This document shows, in pieces, positions 53,874 through 61,469 of a DNA stretch of 64,000 bases (the first letter of the stretch is position 1; every line of letters begins with the position of its first letter). The DNA comes from Bacteroidaceae bacterium (lineage in GTDB: Bacteria > Bacteroidota > Bacteroidia > Bacteroidales > Bacteroidaceae). The position numbers were made by a program, and so were the translations under genes. The DNA is taken from positions 38,656-102,655 of the forward strand of contig JAFZGA010000005.1 in NCBI GenBank assembly GCA_017555585.1, read 5' to 3'. The notes under the pieces are model-generated. The model was not told where the DNA came from, ran no database searches, and saw only the letters and a program-made list of their open reading frames with translations.

Positions 53874-54302
53874 TCAGTTTCTTGTAATTGTTACGGTGCG
53901 TGTGCCGTCACCGTTCTCTTCTATATCTACTCTTATACACTCGTCGGGCAATAGCTCCTCGACAAGTTCCGGCCACTCCATAAAACACACAGCATCGCTG
54001 TACAGATACTCTTCATATCCCATGTTGTATACTTCGGCCAATGATTTTATGCGATAGAAATCGAAATGGTATATGGTATTCTGCTCCCGGTCCTCATATT
54101 CGTTTACAATAGCGAATGTAGGCGAGTTGATGGTATCCTCTACACCCATCTCCTCGCAGATGCTTTTTATGAAAGTCGTCTTGCCTGCACCCATCTTTCC
54201 ATAAAAAGCATAAATGCGTCCGTCGCCCATCTGTTCAACGAATTCACGTGCAGCTGCAGGATACTCTTCTATGCCGTTTATCTTTATTATATGTCTGTCC
54301 AT
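53874..54302 (-). CDS. tsaE: tRNA threonylcarbamoyladenosine biosynthesis ATPase TsaE
   Basis: 142 aa, cytosolic. TsaE helps the TsaB-TsaD complex turn over when it puts threonylcarbamoyl on A37 of ANN-decoding tRNAs. The Walker A loop is GKMGAGKTT (35-43), followed by the conserved NSPTFAIVNEY and YHFDFYRI segments, and the C-terminal FMEWPELVEELLP (Walker B-like FxEW). All family hallmarks are intact and the length is normal. It starts 7 nt after porX. TsaB and TsaD are not in the window. Confidence 0.93.
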   Translation of the reverse strand: MDRHIIKINGIEEYPAAAREFVEQMGDGRIYAFYGKMGAGKTTFIKSICEEMGVEDTINSPTFAIVNEYEDREQNTIYHFDFYRIKSLAEVYNMGYEEYLYSDAVCFMEWPELVEELLPDECIRVDIEENGDGTRTVTITRN

Positions 54303-54309
54303 AGCTCTT

Positions 54310-55860
54310 TTATCTTCCTTTAGGTTTCAGTTTTACCAATGGTATAAGCATCTCTTCCAACGAGATACCTCCATGCTGGAATGTGTCCTTGTAATATGAT
54401 ACGTAATAGTTGTAATTGTTGGGATACGCAAAGAACTTGTCTCCGGTTGCAAAAATGTAGCTTGTACTCAAGTTGGGAGCCGGCAAGAAAGCCTTTGCGG
54501 GTTCTTTTATTTCGAATACATCCTTGCCGTTGTAGCTTAACGATTTGCCCAACTTGTATCGCAGATTCGTATTGGTATTCTTGTCTCCGATAACCTTTGT
54601 CGGGTTTTCGACCTGTATGCTGCCATGGTCTGTAGTTATCACAATGGTACAGTTGCTGTCGGCAAGGTAACGGAATAATTTCTTTATTGCAGAGTGTCTG
54701 ATCCATGACAAGGTTATGGAACGGTATGCTGCTTCGTTCGATGCAAGTTCCCTTACCATAAGCGACTCTGTGCGTGCATGCGACAACATATCTATAAAAT
54801 TTATCACCAATACATTCAGATCATTGTGTGACAGGCTGTTTATGTTGTCGATGTATTTGTCTGCAGCTACCGATGTAAGCACTTTTTCGTATGAGAAACG
54901 GTCTTTTCTGCGGTATCTGGCAATCTGTGTCTGTATCAGTTCCTTTTCGTTGAGGTTCTTTCCCTCTTCCTCCTCCTCGTCAATCCACAGATGAGGGAAC
55001 ATCTCTTTAATCTGGCTTGGCATAAGGCCTGAGAATATGGCATTTCTCGCATATTGCGTGGCAGTGGGAAGTATGCTGGTGTATAGCTCTTCCTCAATGA
55101 CAAAGTCGTTACCTATCTCATTTGCCAATACGCGCCATTGGTCGTATCGGAAATTGTCTATGATTATCATGAATACCTTCTCGCCTTTGTCGATGAGTGG
55201 GAATATACGTTCACGGAAAAGGTCATTGCTCATCATGGGACGTCTTTCTCTCGGTGAAGCAAGCCACTTAAGGTAGTTGTTCTTTATGAAACGTCCGAAC
55301 ATGTTGTTTGCATCCTCTTTCTGCGATTTGAGCATTTCATGCATCTGCTCATCGGCTCTTTCCAGTTCCAGTTCCCAATATACAATTTTCTTGTATGCCT
55401 CTTTCCACTCTTCGATTGTACGGGCATCGCTTATCTGCATTGCAAGCTTACCGAAATTCTGCTGGTATGCGCTGTTTGCCTGTTCTGTAACAATCTCCTT
55501 GTGATGTATATTCTTTTTCAGTGTCAGCAGTATCTGATTGGGGTTTACTGGCTTGATGAGGTAGTCGGCTATCTTGGAACCGATAGCCTGTTCCATGATG
55601 TTCTCTTCCTCGCTCTTGGTAACCATCACCACTGGGGTAGACGGGTGCATTTCCTTTATTATCGTCAGAGTCTCTAGGCCGGTCAGTCCCGGCATGTTCT
55701 CGTCAAGCAGTATAAGGTCGAACGAATCGGTCTTGCATGCCTCTATGGCATCAAGTCCGTTGGTTACGGTACTGACCTCGTAACCCTTGTTCTTTAGAAA
55801 AATAATATGGGCATTCAGCAATTCAATCTCATCATCGGCCCAAAGCAGTCTGTTCGCCAT
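54310..55860 (-). CDS. porX: PorX response regulator with PglZ phosphatase domain
   Basis: 516 aa. An N-terminal CheY-like receiver (1-125) has the acidic pair in LWADDE, the phospho-acceptor D53 in LILLDENMPG and the switch lysine in YLIKPVNP. A linker helix bundle leads to an alkaline-phosphatase-like PglZ domain (about 200-516) with FMIIIDNFRYDQW and TTDHGSIQV metal-site motifs. This architecture is PorX, which controls type IX secretion genes in Porphyromonas together with the kinase PorY and sigma factor SigP, and is also kept in Bacteroidales that lack T9SS. It lies between a PorW/SprE-like gene and tsaE. No PorY is present here. Confidence 0.9.
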   Translation of the reverse strand: MANRLLWADDEIELLNAHIIFLKNKGYEVSTVTNGLDAIEACKTDSFDLILLDENMPGLTGLETLTIIKEMHPSTPVVMVTKSEEENIMEQAIGSKIADYLIKPVNPNQILLTLKKNIHHKEIVTEQANSAYQQNFGKLAMQISDARTIEEWKEAYKKIVYWELELERADEQMHEMLKSQKEDANNMFGRFIKNNYLKWLASPRERRPMMSNDLFRERIFPLIDKGEKVFMIIIDNFRYDQWRVLANEIGNDFVIEEELYTSILPTATQYARNAIFSGLMPSQIKEMFPHLWIDEEEEEGKNLNEKELIQTQIARYRRKDRFSYEKVLTSVAADKYIDNINSLSHNDLNVLVINFIDMLSHARTESLMVRELASNEAAYRSITLSWIRHSAIKKLFRYLADSNCTIVITTDHGSIQVENPTKVIGDKNTNTNLRYKLGKSLSYNGKDVFEIKEPAKAFLPAPNLSTSYIFATGDKFFAYPNNYNYYVSYYKDTFQHGGISLEEMLIPLVKLKPKGR

Positions 55861-55875
55861 ATCGTTGTATTGTTT

Positions 55876-58698
55876 TTACTCTTTATCTGTTCCGTTGGGG
55901 TAATCAGGTTCGTCGAGGGTATATCCGTCAATCTCCATTTCTGGTATAACAAGCAGGTTCTTCTCGTAGAATTCCTGATAATCGCCAAAGCTATAATATT
56001 TCAATAACAAGTCAAGATTTGTTTTTGATATAATCATTGAGTTGATACCTTCGAGCAATTTTGCCATTTCCCCATTCTCGTACAAACGTTTGCGGTATAG
56101 GAATGCCTCGTCATAGTTCAGGAATTCCTTTATCTCGAACAATGTAATCTCGGCAAATTTTTCAAATGCCATGTCGAAATTTCGTACCATGTAGCGTGAG
56201 AAATTGTATCTTGCAATTTCAAACAGCAATCTTTTGTCATCGACAGAATCATTCGGGAATGCCAGGACAAAATAGTATGCCTCCTCTCTGTTGCTGCTGA
56301 ATGACGGCACTGTGTCAAGTTCACCTTTGATTGTTCCATCGGCTTTCTTGTCCCAAATGGATGTACCTATTCCGCTTTGCAGCAAGCGCCCGGATTTTAT
56401 TCCGGTCGACAGGCTGCTTGCAATTCCGCTTATGCTGTCTTTGCTGTATGTCGATACCAGTTTCTCGAGTGTGGCAAGTGCCTCCTCCTGTTTTCCGCCA
56501 TATAACTTTGACATCGCATCGATGAACATGAATCGTGCACGGTGTTTGCCTTTCGGGTATTTGGCTTCTGCCATGCTGCTTTCGTGTTCAACCATGGCGT
56601 ATTCCTTTTGCATGTAATGGTTATATGCTTTAACATACATGGAGTCCTCCTTGTGGATTCTTGTAGCTGCGTTGTCAAAGAAATCCGCTTCTTGGATTGC
56701 TTTAGTGAATGTGCTGTCAGGATAGTCCGTTATAAGCAGATTCTTGTAGTGCTCAGCCTTTTCCGGTTCGTTCCAGCGCGATCCGGCAATGAACAGCTGG
56801 TAGTATGTCTCTGCCATACGTTCAAATTCGGTATACTCGTTTACTATACGTTCAAGATATGATATTGTAAGATTTTTGTCTCCTACGTTGTCCTTGAATC
56901 TTATTCCTGCCTCAAAAAGCGCATCGCGCAATGCTGCTCTGGCCACCTCTTTCTTCTCTTCGGTATCCGGTATTTGCTGTATGTAGAATTCACGTGTCGT
57001 CGGTGATAACAGTTCTGCTTCCTCAAGTTCTGCGGGTATGTCGCTTCCAAAGGCAATGCTGTCACCTGCGGTCATGAGTGAGTCTTCTGCTATTGAGTCT
57101 ATGGCAGTGCTGTCTTCAGGTATCGTACTGTCTACCATCAGTGACGAAATCTCGTTGCTGAATCTCCAGTAGTCCTTCAGCATCCTATCGCCCCATTTCT
57201 GTTTGAAGGCCTGGAATCCTTGTGAAACCAACTGCCTGTTATAAAAATACCATTGTGCTTTTTCATTGTTGTCGGGTATAGAAATACCCATCTCCATATC
57301 ATTGGCAATGTTTTCACCTTCGGATTCGCGCTGAAGCTTTTTCTCTTCCTTTTTCCTGAGCTCCTCCTTGCGTTTCTCCTCCTTTATCAACTCGTCAATT
57401 ATTGGATACAGCTGTTCTGGTGTCAATGTTGCCCAATATAACAACTCATCCTGTTTTTCTATGACATCGGTGTATTGTACAATATCTTCAAGTACATCGG
57501 TGCGGAATTTGACAGTCTCATAATCATCATATTCCTCTTCGATTAGCGGAAGTGCCTTCGCGTAATTATCCTTTGCCTTAGAGAATTTCTCCTTTTCCCA
57601 ATATATCTTGGCCAATGACAGATGCAGCATTGCTGTGCCGTATCCGCTTGTAGCTCCTTCGGCAACACCTGTCTCGTATGCCTTTAAAGCCTCAACAGTA
57701 TCGTTCTGGCTCATGTAGATGTTTCCTATGGCGTAATATACTTGTGAAAGATACTCTTTGTTCTTTGGCGATTTTGCCATATTCTTGAGTTTGCGGAGTA
57801 TCTTCTTGTGGTTTTCGTCGGTTGCAGTCTCTGTCTGTCGTATACGTGCATTGAATTCGAGCTCGTACGGTGGGCTTTTCGATATTGTCTTTCCGAAGCT
57901 TCTGTATGCTTCCTTCATATTGCCGTTTTTGGCATACAGTTGTCCAAGCAGGTAATATTCCCTTGCCTTGTCCATGTTTGTTGCCCCCTTACGTTCTAAA
58001 GCCTCCTTGACATATTCGATGGCCTCCTTGTTCCTCTCCTGTTTCAACAGAAGATTACCTTTTGTCAAAGCAAATTCCTTTTCCATGGATTTTGGAATGG
58101 AATCACGTTGTGCGCGTGCGAGAAGATCTTCGGCTTCATAAAGCCACTCCATCTCGGTGTAGCATTGTGCAAGTCCTATACGTGCCTTTGCCACAATGTC
58201 AGGGTCGTTCTCGTACAATTTGGAGATGTATATGTATGTACTTGCCGCCTCGGCAAATTCACCTTTCTGGAACTGTGATTTTGCCATCAGGAACCACGCT
58301 TTCCAAAGGAACGGGTTAAACTCCTTTTGCGAATAGAAACGTTTCTGCTTTTCTGACAGTTTCTTTCCTACAGGACGTTTCGGCTTTCTCTTGATTGAGT
58401 GGTTCTTGATGGCCTTTTGCGCCTTTTCGATGGCTCTGTCATAATTGCTGTTTCCTAATTTTTTTGTGTTCTTGTTGCTGATAATCAGCAAAGGCAACTG
58501 TTCGAGATAGTTGTCCTTGTGACCGCCCGACTGTGTCTTTATACCTTGTCCGTATGCGATGTTACCATTGTGGTAAGTGTTGTATCTTGCCGTGAATGCA
58601 TGGTACGCGCGAGTGGTTGCATTGTTCTTGCGGCCCGAACAGCCTGATAGTGCAACAATGGCAAGCAGTGCTAATATATGTACAATTTTCTTTGTCAC
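55876..58698 (-). CDS. PorW/SprE-like TPR lipoprotein
   Basis: 940 aa with a lipobox (ALSGC, Cys20) and the family opening TRAYHAFTARYNTYHNGNIAYGQG. TPR helices run through most of the chain (for example YVKEALERKGATNMDKAREY, ALKAYETGVAEGATSGYGTA), interrupted by a charged K/E-rich coiled region near 440-470. This matches PorW of Porphyromonas and SprE of Flavobacterium, outer-membrane-facing lipoproteins linked to T9SS function or gliding. No other T9SS core genes (porK-N, sov, porT) are in the window, so the role here may be a different envelope task. It lies 15 nt before porX. Confidence 0.85.
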   Translation of the reverse strand: MTKKIVHILALLAIVALSGCSGRKNNATTRAYHAFTARYNTYHNGNIAYGQGIKTQSGGHKDNYLEQLPLLIISNKNTKKLGNSNYDRAIEKAQKAIKNHSIKRKPKRPVGKKLSEKQKRFYSQKEFNPFLWKAWFLMAKSQFQKGEFAEAASTYIYISKLYENDPDIVAKARIGLAQCYTEMEWLYEAEDLLARAQRDSIPKSMEKEFALTKGNLLLKQERNKEAIEYVKEALERKGATNMDKAREYYLLGQLYAKNGNMKEAYRSFGKTISKSPPYELEFNARIRQTETATDENHKKILRKLKNMAKSPKNKEYLSQVYYAIGNIYMSQNDTVEALKAYETGVAEGATSGYGTAMLHLSLAKIYWEKEKFSKAKDNYAKALPLIEEEYDDYETVKFRTDVLEDIVQYTDVIEKQDELLYWATLTPEQLYPIIDELIKEEKRKEELRKKEEKKLQRESEGENIANDMEMGISIPDNNEKAQWYFYNRQLVSQGFQAFKQKWGDRMLKDYWRFSNEISSLMVDSTIPEDSTAIDSIAEDSLMTAGDSIAFGSDIPAELEEAELLSPTTREFYIQQIPDTEEKKEVARAALRDALFEAGIRFKDNVGDKNLTISYLERIVNEYTEFERMAETYYQLFIAGSRWNEPEKAEHYKNLLITDYPDSTFTKAIQEADFFDNAATRIHKEDSMYVKAYNHYMQKEYAMVEHESSMAEAKYPKGKHRARFMFIDAMSKLYGGKQEEALATLEKLVSTYSKDSISGIASSLSTGIKSGRLLQSGIGTSIWDKKADGTIKGELDTVPSFSSNREEAYYFVLAFPNDSVDDKRLLFEIARYNFSRYMVRNFDMAFEKFAEITLFEIKEFLNYDEAFLYRKRLYENGEMAKLLEGINSMIISKTNLDLLLKYYSFGDYQEFYEKNLLVIPEMEIDGYTLDEPDYPNGTDKE

Positions 58699-58772
58699 AA
58701 TTTTGCTTTATAATATAAATATTATAACTCAAATATGGCTTTTTTATTGTGTCTGGGAATAGATAACGGCTG

Positions 58773-59150
58773 TTATTGCAGTATCAGCAGAATTTCGTCT
58801 TTTATGACCTGCGGAATCTCAATTCCTCGTGTCTGCAGGCAGTGTACCCATGTGTCGATCTCCTCTGTCTTCATCGTGTAGAGTATATGTCTGAACTCCT
58901 CGATGTCGGAATCGGTGTATTCGTCCTGTTGCTTTCCCTTGAACCTGTCAAGCTCCTCGTCGTCGAAATAGAGGTTGGTACTGTCGTAACCTTTGGAGCA
59001 GTTGGAGTGTTTTCCGCAACAGACTCCGTCTTCATGGTCGTGGCTGTGATGGTCGTCGGCAACAGGTCTGTTGCGGTACAGTTTGCGCAGTATAAAATAA
59101 CCTGCAACTATAAAAACAAGTATGCCTGCAAGAACTATTGTGTTTATCAT
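58773..59150 (-). CDS. Membrane-anchored His/Cys-rich small protein
   Basis: 125 aa from the start MINTIVLAGILVFIVAGYFI; an upstream in-frame Met at 59186 lies inside the promoter element and is rejected. One N-terminal membrane helix (4-22) is followed by a His/Cys group at about 32-51: DDHHSHDHED, then VCCGKHSNC. This could bind zinc, copper or nickel. The rest is acidic and helical (SDIEEFRHILYTMKTEEIDTWV). I know similar small proteins in Bacteroidales but not their function. It lies 74 nt before the PorW-like gene and could head that operon. Confidence 0.7.
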   Translation of the reverse strand: MINTIVLAGILVFIVAGYFILRKLYRNRPVADDHHSHDHEDGVCCGKHSNCSKGYDSTNLYFDDEELDRFKGKQQDEYTDSDIEEFRHILYTMKTEEIDTWVHCLQTRGIEIPQVIKDEILLILQ

Positions 59151-59183
59151 GGACTTTCTGTTTTGCAATAATAATGTATTGTA

Positions 59184-59191
59184 CAAAGTTA
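59184..59191 (-). promoter_or_regulatory. Putative -7 element for the His/Cys-rich protein (and maybe the porW-porX run)
   Basis: The minus strand reads TAACTTTG, a full consensus match, 33 nt before the chosen start. Confidence 0.55.
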
Positions 59192-59264
59192 ACCAATAAA
59201 ATCGAGCTTCCTCTATATAATAGCTATTTTTATGAATGGAAATTTTTTGAATTTTTAGTAAATG

Positions 59265-59434
59265 ACAAAATGACAGAATGAATTTTGTGCTGAAAATCTG
59301 TGAAAAATAAAAAAAATATCACTTTTTAATAAAAAAATGCTTCCAATATTAGCTGTTTTAAATATAAATTGTATCTTCGCCACGTTTATGTTTTTATTTG
59401 CAGTTTGCTTATGCAAATAACAAAATGACAGAAT
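59265..59434 (+). repeat. 15-bp direct repeat pair in the gap before the FKBP gene
   Basis: ACAAAATGACAGAAT occurs exactly at 59265-59279 and 59420-59434, 155 bp apart. The first copy is preceded by AATG, giving TGACA-AAA-TGACA within it. They flank the candidate promoter at 59372 and could be binding sites for a regulator. The remaining part of the 321-bp gap (59151-59471) is A+T-rich and shows no gene. Confidence 0.5.
59372..59379 (+). promoter_or_regulatory. Putative -7 element of the FKBP pair
   Basis: TATCTTCG, one base from TAnnTTTG, 92 nt upstream of the FKBP start. The leader would include the second copy of the 15-bp repeat. Confidence 0.4.
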
Positions 59435-59471
59435 ATTCTATTTATTAATCAATTATAATATAAAATAAGAA

Positions 59472-60056
59472 ATGGATAAATTCAGTTATGGTCTTGGAAT
59501 GGGTATAGGCCAAAATTTGCAATCTATGGGAATCAAGAACATGAGTGTCGAGGATTTTATGAAGGGTATCAGCGATGTTCTTGCCGGTGGAAAGACTGAA
59601 ATGTCACATGCTGAGGCTCAGAAAGTTGTCAATGAACATTTCAGGGCATTGGCAGAAGAGGTATATGCGCAGAACAAGGCTGCCGGAGAGGCCTTCCTTG
59701 CTGAAAATGCAAAGAAGGAGGGGGTAACACTCCTTCCAAGCGGTTTGCAGTATGAAGTGGTGGTAGAGGGTGACGGCAAGAAGCCTTCGGCAACCGACCG
59801 TGTACAGTGTCATTATGAGGGTACTCTCATTGACGGTACTGTGTTTGACAGCTCTATCAAGCGTGGCGAACCTGCCGTATTCGGCGTAAATCAGGTTATT
59901 CAGGGTTGGGTCGAGGCTCTTCAGCTCATGCAGGAAGGTGCAAAATGGCGTCTTTATATTCCTTACAACATGGCGTATGGTGAACATGGTGCCGGTGAGA
60001 TGATACCTCCTTACAGTGCTTTGATATTTGATGTTGAACTTATAAAAGTTCTCTGA
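59472..60056 (+). CDS. FKBP-type peptidyl-prolyl isomerase (FklB-like)
   Basis: 194 aa with no signal peptide, cytosolic. An N-terminal dimerisation domain (DKFSYGLGMGIGQNLQSMGI and about 80 more residues, as in FklB/Mip proteins) precedes a C-terminal FKBP fold: LPSGLQYEVV, HYEGTLIDGTVFDSS, GVNQVIQGWVEALQLM and YIPYNMAYGEHG. The Tyr, Phe-Asp and Trp residues that line the active pocket are conserved. It assists folding by proline cis-trans isomerisation. A second, lipoprotein FKBP follows after 9 nt, which suggests paired cytosolic and envelope folding factors. Confidence 0.93.
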   Translation: MDKFSYGLGMGIGQNLQSMGIKNMSVEDFMKGISDVLAGGKTEMSHAEAQKVVNEHFRALAEEVYAQNKAAGEAFLAENAKKEGVTLLPSGLQYEVVVEGDGKKPSATDRVQCHYEGTLIDGTVFDSSIKRGEPAVFGVNQVIQGWVEALQLMQEGAKWRLYIPYNMAYGEHGAGEMIPPYSALIFDVELIKVL

Positions 60057-60065
60057 TAAACCGTA

Positions 60066-60893
60066 ATGAGACGTTTTCTTGATATATCCGTTGTCTTGTC
60101 TCTGCTGTCATTTTTCTTTTTCTCTTGCAGTGCCGGAGGAGAGAAAAAGGTGGAGTTAAAGAATGCAAGTGATTCTATATCGTTTGCGGTAAGCATGCTC
60201 GTGTCCGAGAAAATGCCGAGAGCTATGGGCGAACTCGGTATCAACGATGATACTTTTGATGCCTTTATACGTGGCATTCGCGATGCTTTCCCCGTAGACG
60301 ATACTCCCGAAGCCATAGCTTATGCTCAAGGTGTGCTTATGGCAGCTACTGCAATGGATATGCTTGAAAGCGCCGACAAGGCTATATATCCCGGTGATAC
60401 AGTAAACAAGGTCGACAGACAAAAGTTCCTTGAAGGTCTGATAGCAACAGCCTATGGAACAGGCAAGACCATGACAACCCGCGAGGCTAAGGACTATTAC
60501 AACAGTCGTATATTCCGCACAGAGAGCGACAAGTTTATAAAACGCAACAAGGAGCGTCGTGGCGTGATTACCTTGCCTTCCGGTCTCCAGTACAAGATAG
60601 AAAAGATGGGCACAGGTGCAAAGGCAAGCTATTACGATACTGTCGAGTGCATATATAAGGGTACTTTCCCAAACGGAGCGATGTTTGACTCTTCGCGCGG
60701 AAGGGCTGTAGAATTGCAGGTGAGTGCTCTTGTACCCGGCTTTGCCGAGGCTCTTATGACATTGCCTGCCGGTACAGTGTGCAAGTTGTATATTCCTTGG
60801 GAACTTGCTTATGGCCAAAAAGGTACACATAAGATACCGCCATACAGTGCGTTGGTATATGACCTTGAAATCAAAGGGATTACAGGAAAATGA
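60066..60893 (+). CDS. FKBP-type peptidyl-prolyl isomerase, lipoprotein
   Basis: 275 aa with a lipobox (FFFFSCSAG). An N-terminal dimerisation domain (DSISFAVSMLVSEKMPRAMG, then AYAQGVLMAATAMDML) is followed by a coil and the FKBP fold (LPSGLQYKIEKMG, YKGTFPNGAMFDSS, VPGFAEALMTLPAGT, YIPWELAYGQKG). The pocket Trp of the first FKBP is replaced by Phe (GF rather than GW), which often weakens activity or drug binding. Envelope-located folding helper, similar to Mip/FkpA. Probably co-transcribed with the FKBP upstream and possibly with the Lrp regulator 29 nt downstream. Confidence 0.9.
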   Translation: MRRFLDISVVLSLLSFFFFSCSAGGEKKVELKNASDSISFAVSMLVSEKMPRAMGELGINDDTFDAFIRGIRDAFPVDDTPEAIAYAQGVLMAATAMDMLESADKAIYPGDTVNKVDRQKFLEGLIATAYGTGKTMTTREAKDYYNSRIFRTESDKFIKRNKERRGVITLPSGLQYKIEKMGTGAKASYYDTVECIYKGTFPNGAMFDSSRGRAVELQVSALVPGFAEALMTLPAGTVCKLYIPWELAYGQKGTHKIPPYSALVYDLEIKGITGK

Positions 60894-60922
60894 AAAACAT
60901 ATAAAACTAATAAACTGACCAA

Positions 60923-61390
60923 ATGAAAAATATCGAATGCAAGGTCGATTCGCTCGACCTTAAGATTCTGAGCATAATATCAAAAGACGCTCGAATCCCT
61001 TTCCGTAATGTAGCGGAACTTTGCGGTGTATCGCGTGCGGCAATACATTTGCGTGTTCAACATCTTATTGACATGGGGATAATTTCCGGTTCGGGATACG
61101 AAATAGATTTCCGTCGTCTTGGATACAAGACATGTACATACATTGGTATACGCCTTGAGCGTGGTTCAATGTACAAGGAGGTTGTCGAAAAGCTGCGTCA
61201 GGTTCCCGAAGTTGTGGAGTGCTGTTACACAACAGGTCCTTATTCAATTTTGGCGCGTATGTATTCGCATGACAACGAGCATCTTATGCAGTTGCTGAAT
61301 ACAAAGGTGCAGGAGATTCCTGGAGTTGTAAGTACCGAGACAATGATTGTTCTTGACAACAGTATCAAGCGCAACATGCCAATGGAATAA
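60923..61390 (+). CDS. Lrp/AsnC-family transcriptional regulator
   Basis: 155 aa. The N-terminal winged helix-turn-helix (SLDLKILSIISKDARIPFRN, recognition helix around GVSRAAIHLRVQHL) is followed by an RAM ligand domain (YKTCTYIGIRLERG, VVECCYTTGPYSILARMYS, GVVSTETMIVLDN). These proteins sense amino acids and form octamers on DNA. Its neighbours are folding factors and a peptidase-like fusion, so a target cannot be named; a link to the gamma-glutamyl hydrolase/dipeptidase gene downstream is possible. A G+C-rich hairpin follows. Confidence 0.93.
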   Translation: MKNIECKVDSLDLKILSIISKDARIPFRNVAELCGVSRAAIHLRVQHLIDMGIISGSGYEIDFRRLGYKTCTYIGIRLERGSMYKEVVEKLRQVPEVVECCYTTGPYSILARMYSHDNEHLMQLLNTKVQEIPGVVSTETMIVLDNSIKRNMPME

Positions 61391-61412
61391 AACACAGATA
61401 TGTATAACAAAT

Positions 61413-61455
61413 ATGCCCCACACTAAAGTTGCATAGCAATAGCAGTGTGGGGTAT
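61413..61455 (+). terminator. Hairpin after the Lrp/AsnC gene
   Basis: ATGCCCCACACT pairs with AGTGTGGGGTAT (12 bp, one G-U) around a 19-nt loop. The U tract is weak. It lies 15 nt before the fusion gene start, so it may attenuate rather than end transcription. Confidence 0.55.
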
Positions 61456-61469
61456 TCTGTAATGATGAA

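Noticed and set aside
60156-60830. 224-codon open frame antisense to the lipoprotein FKBP
   Set aside because: The sense gene has a complete FKBP fold and lipobox; the antisense product resembles nothing known.
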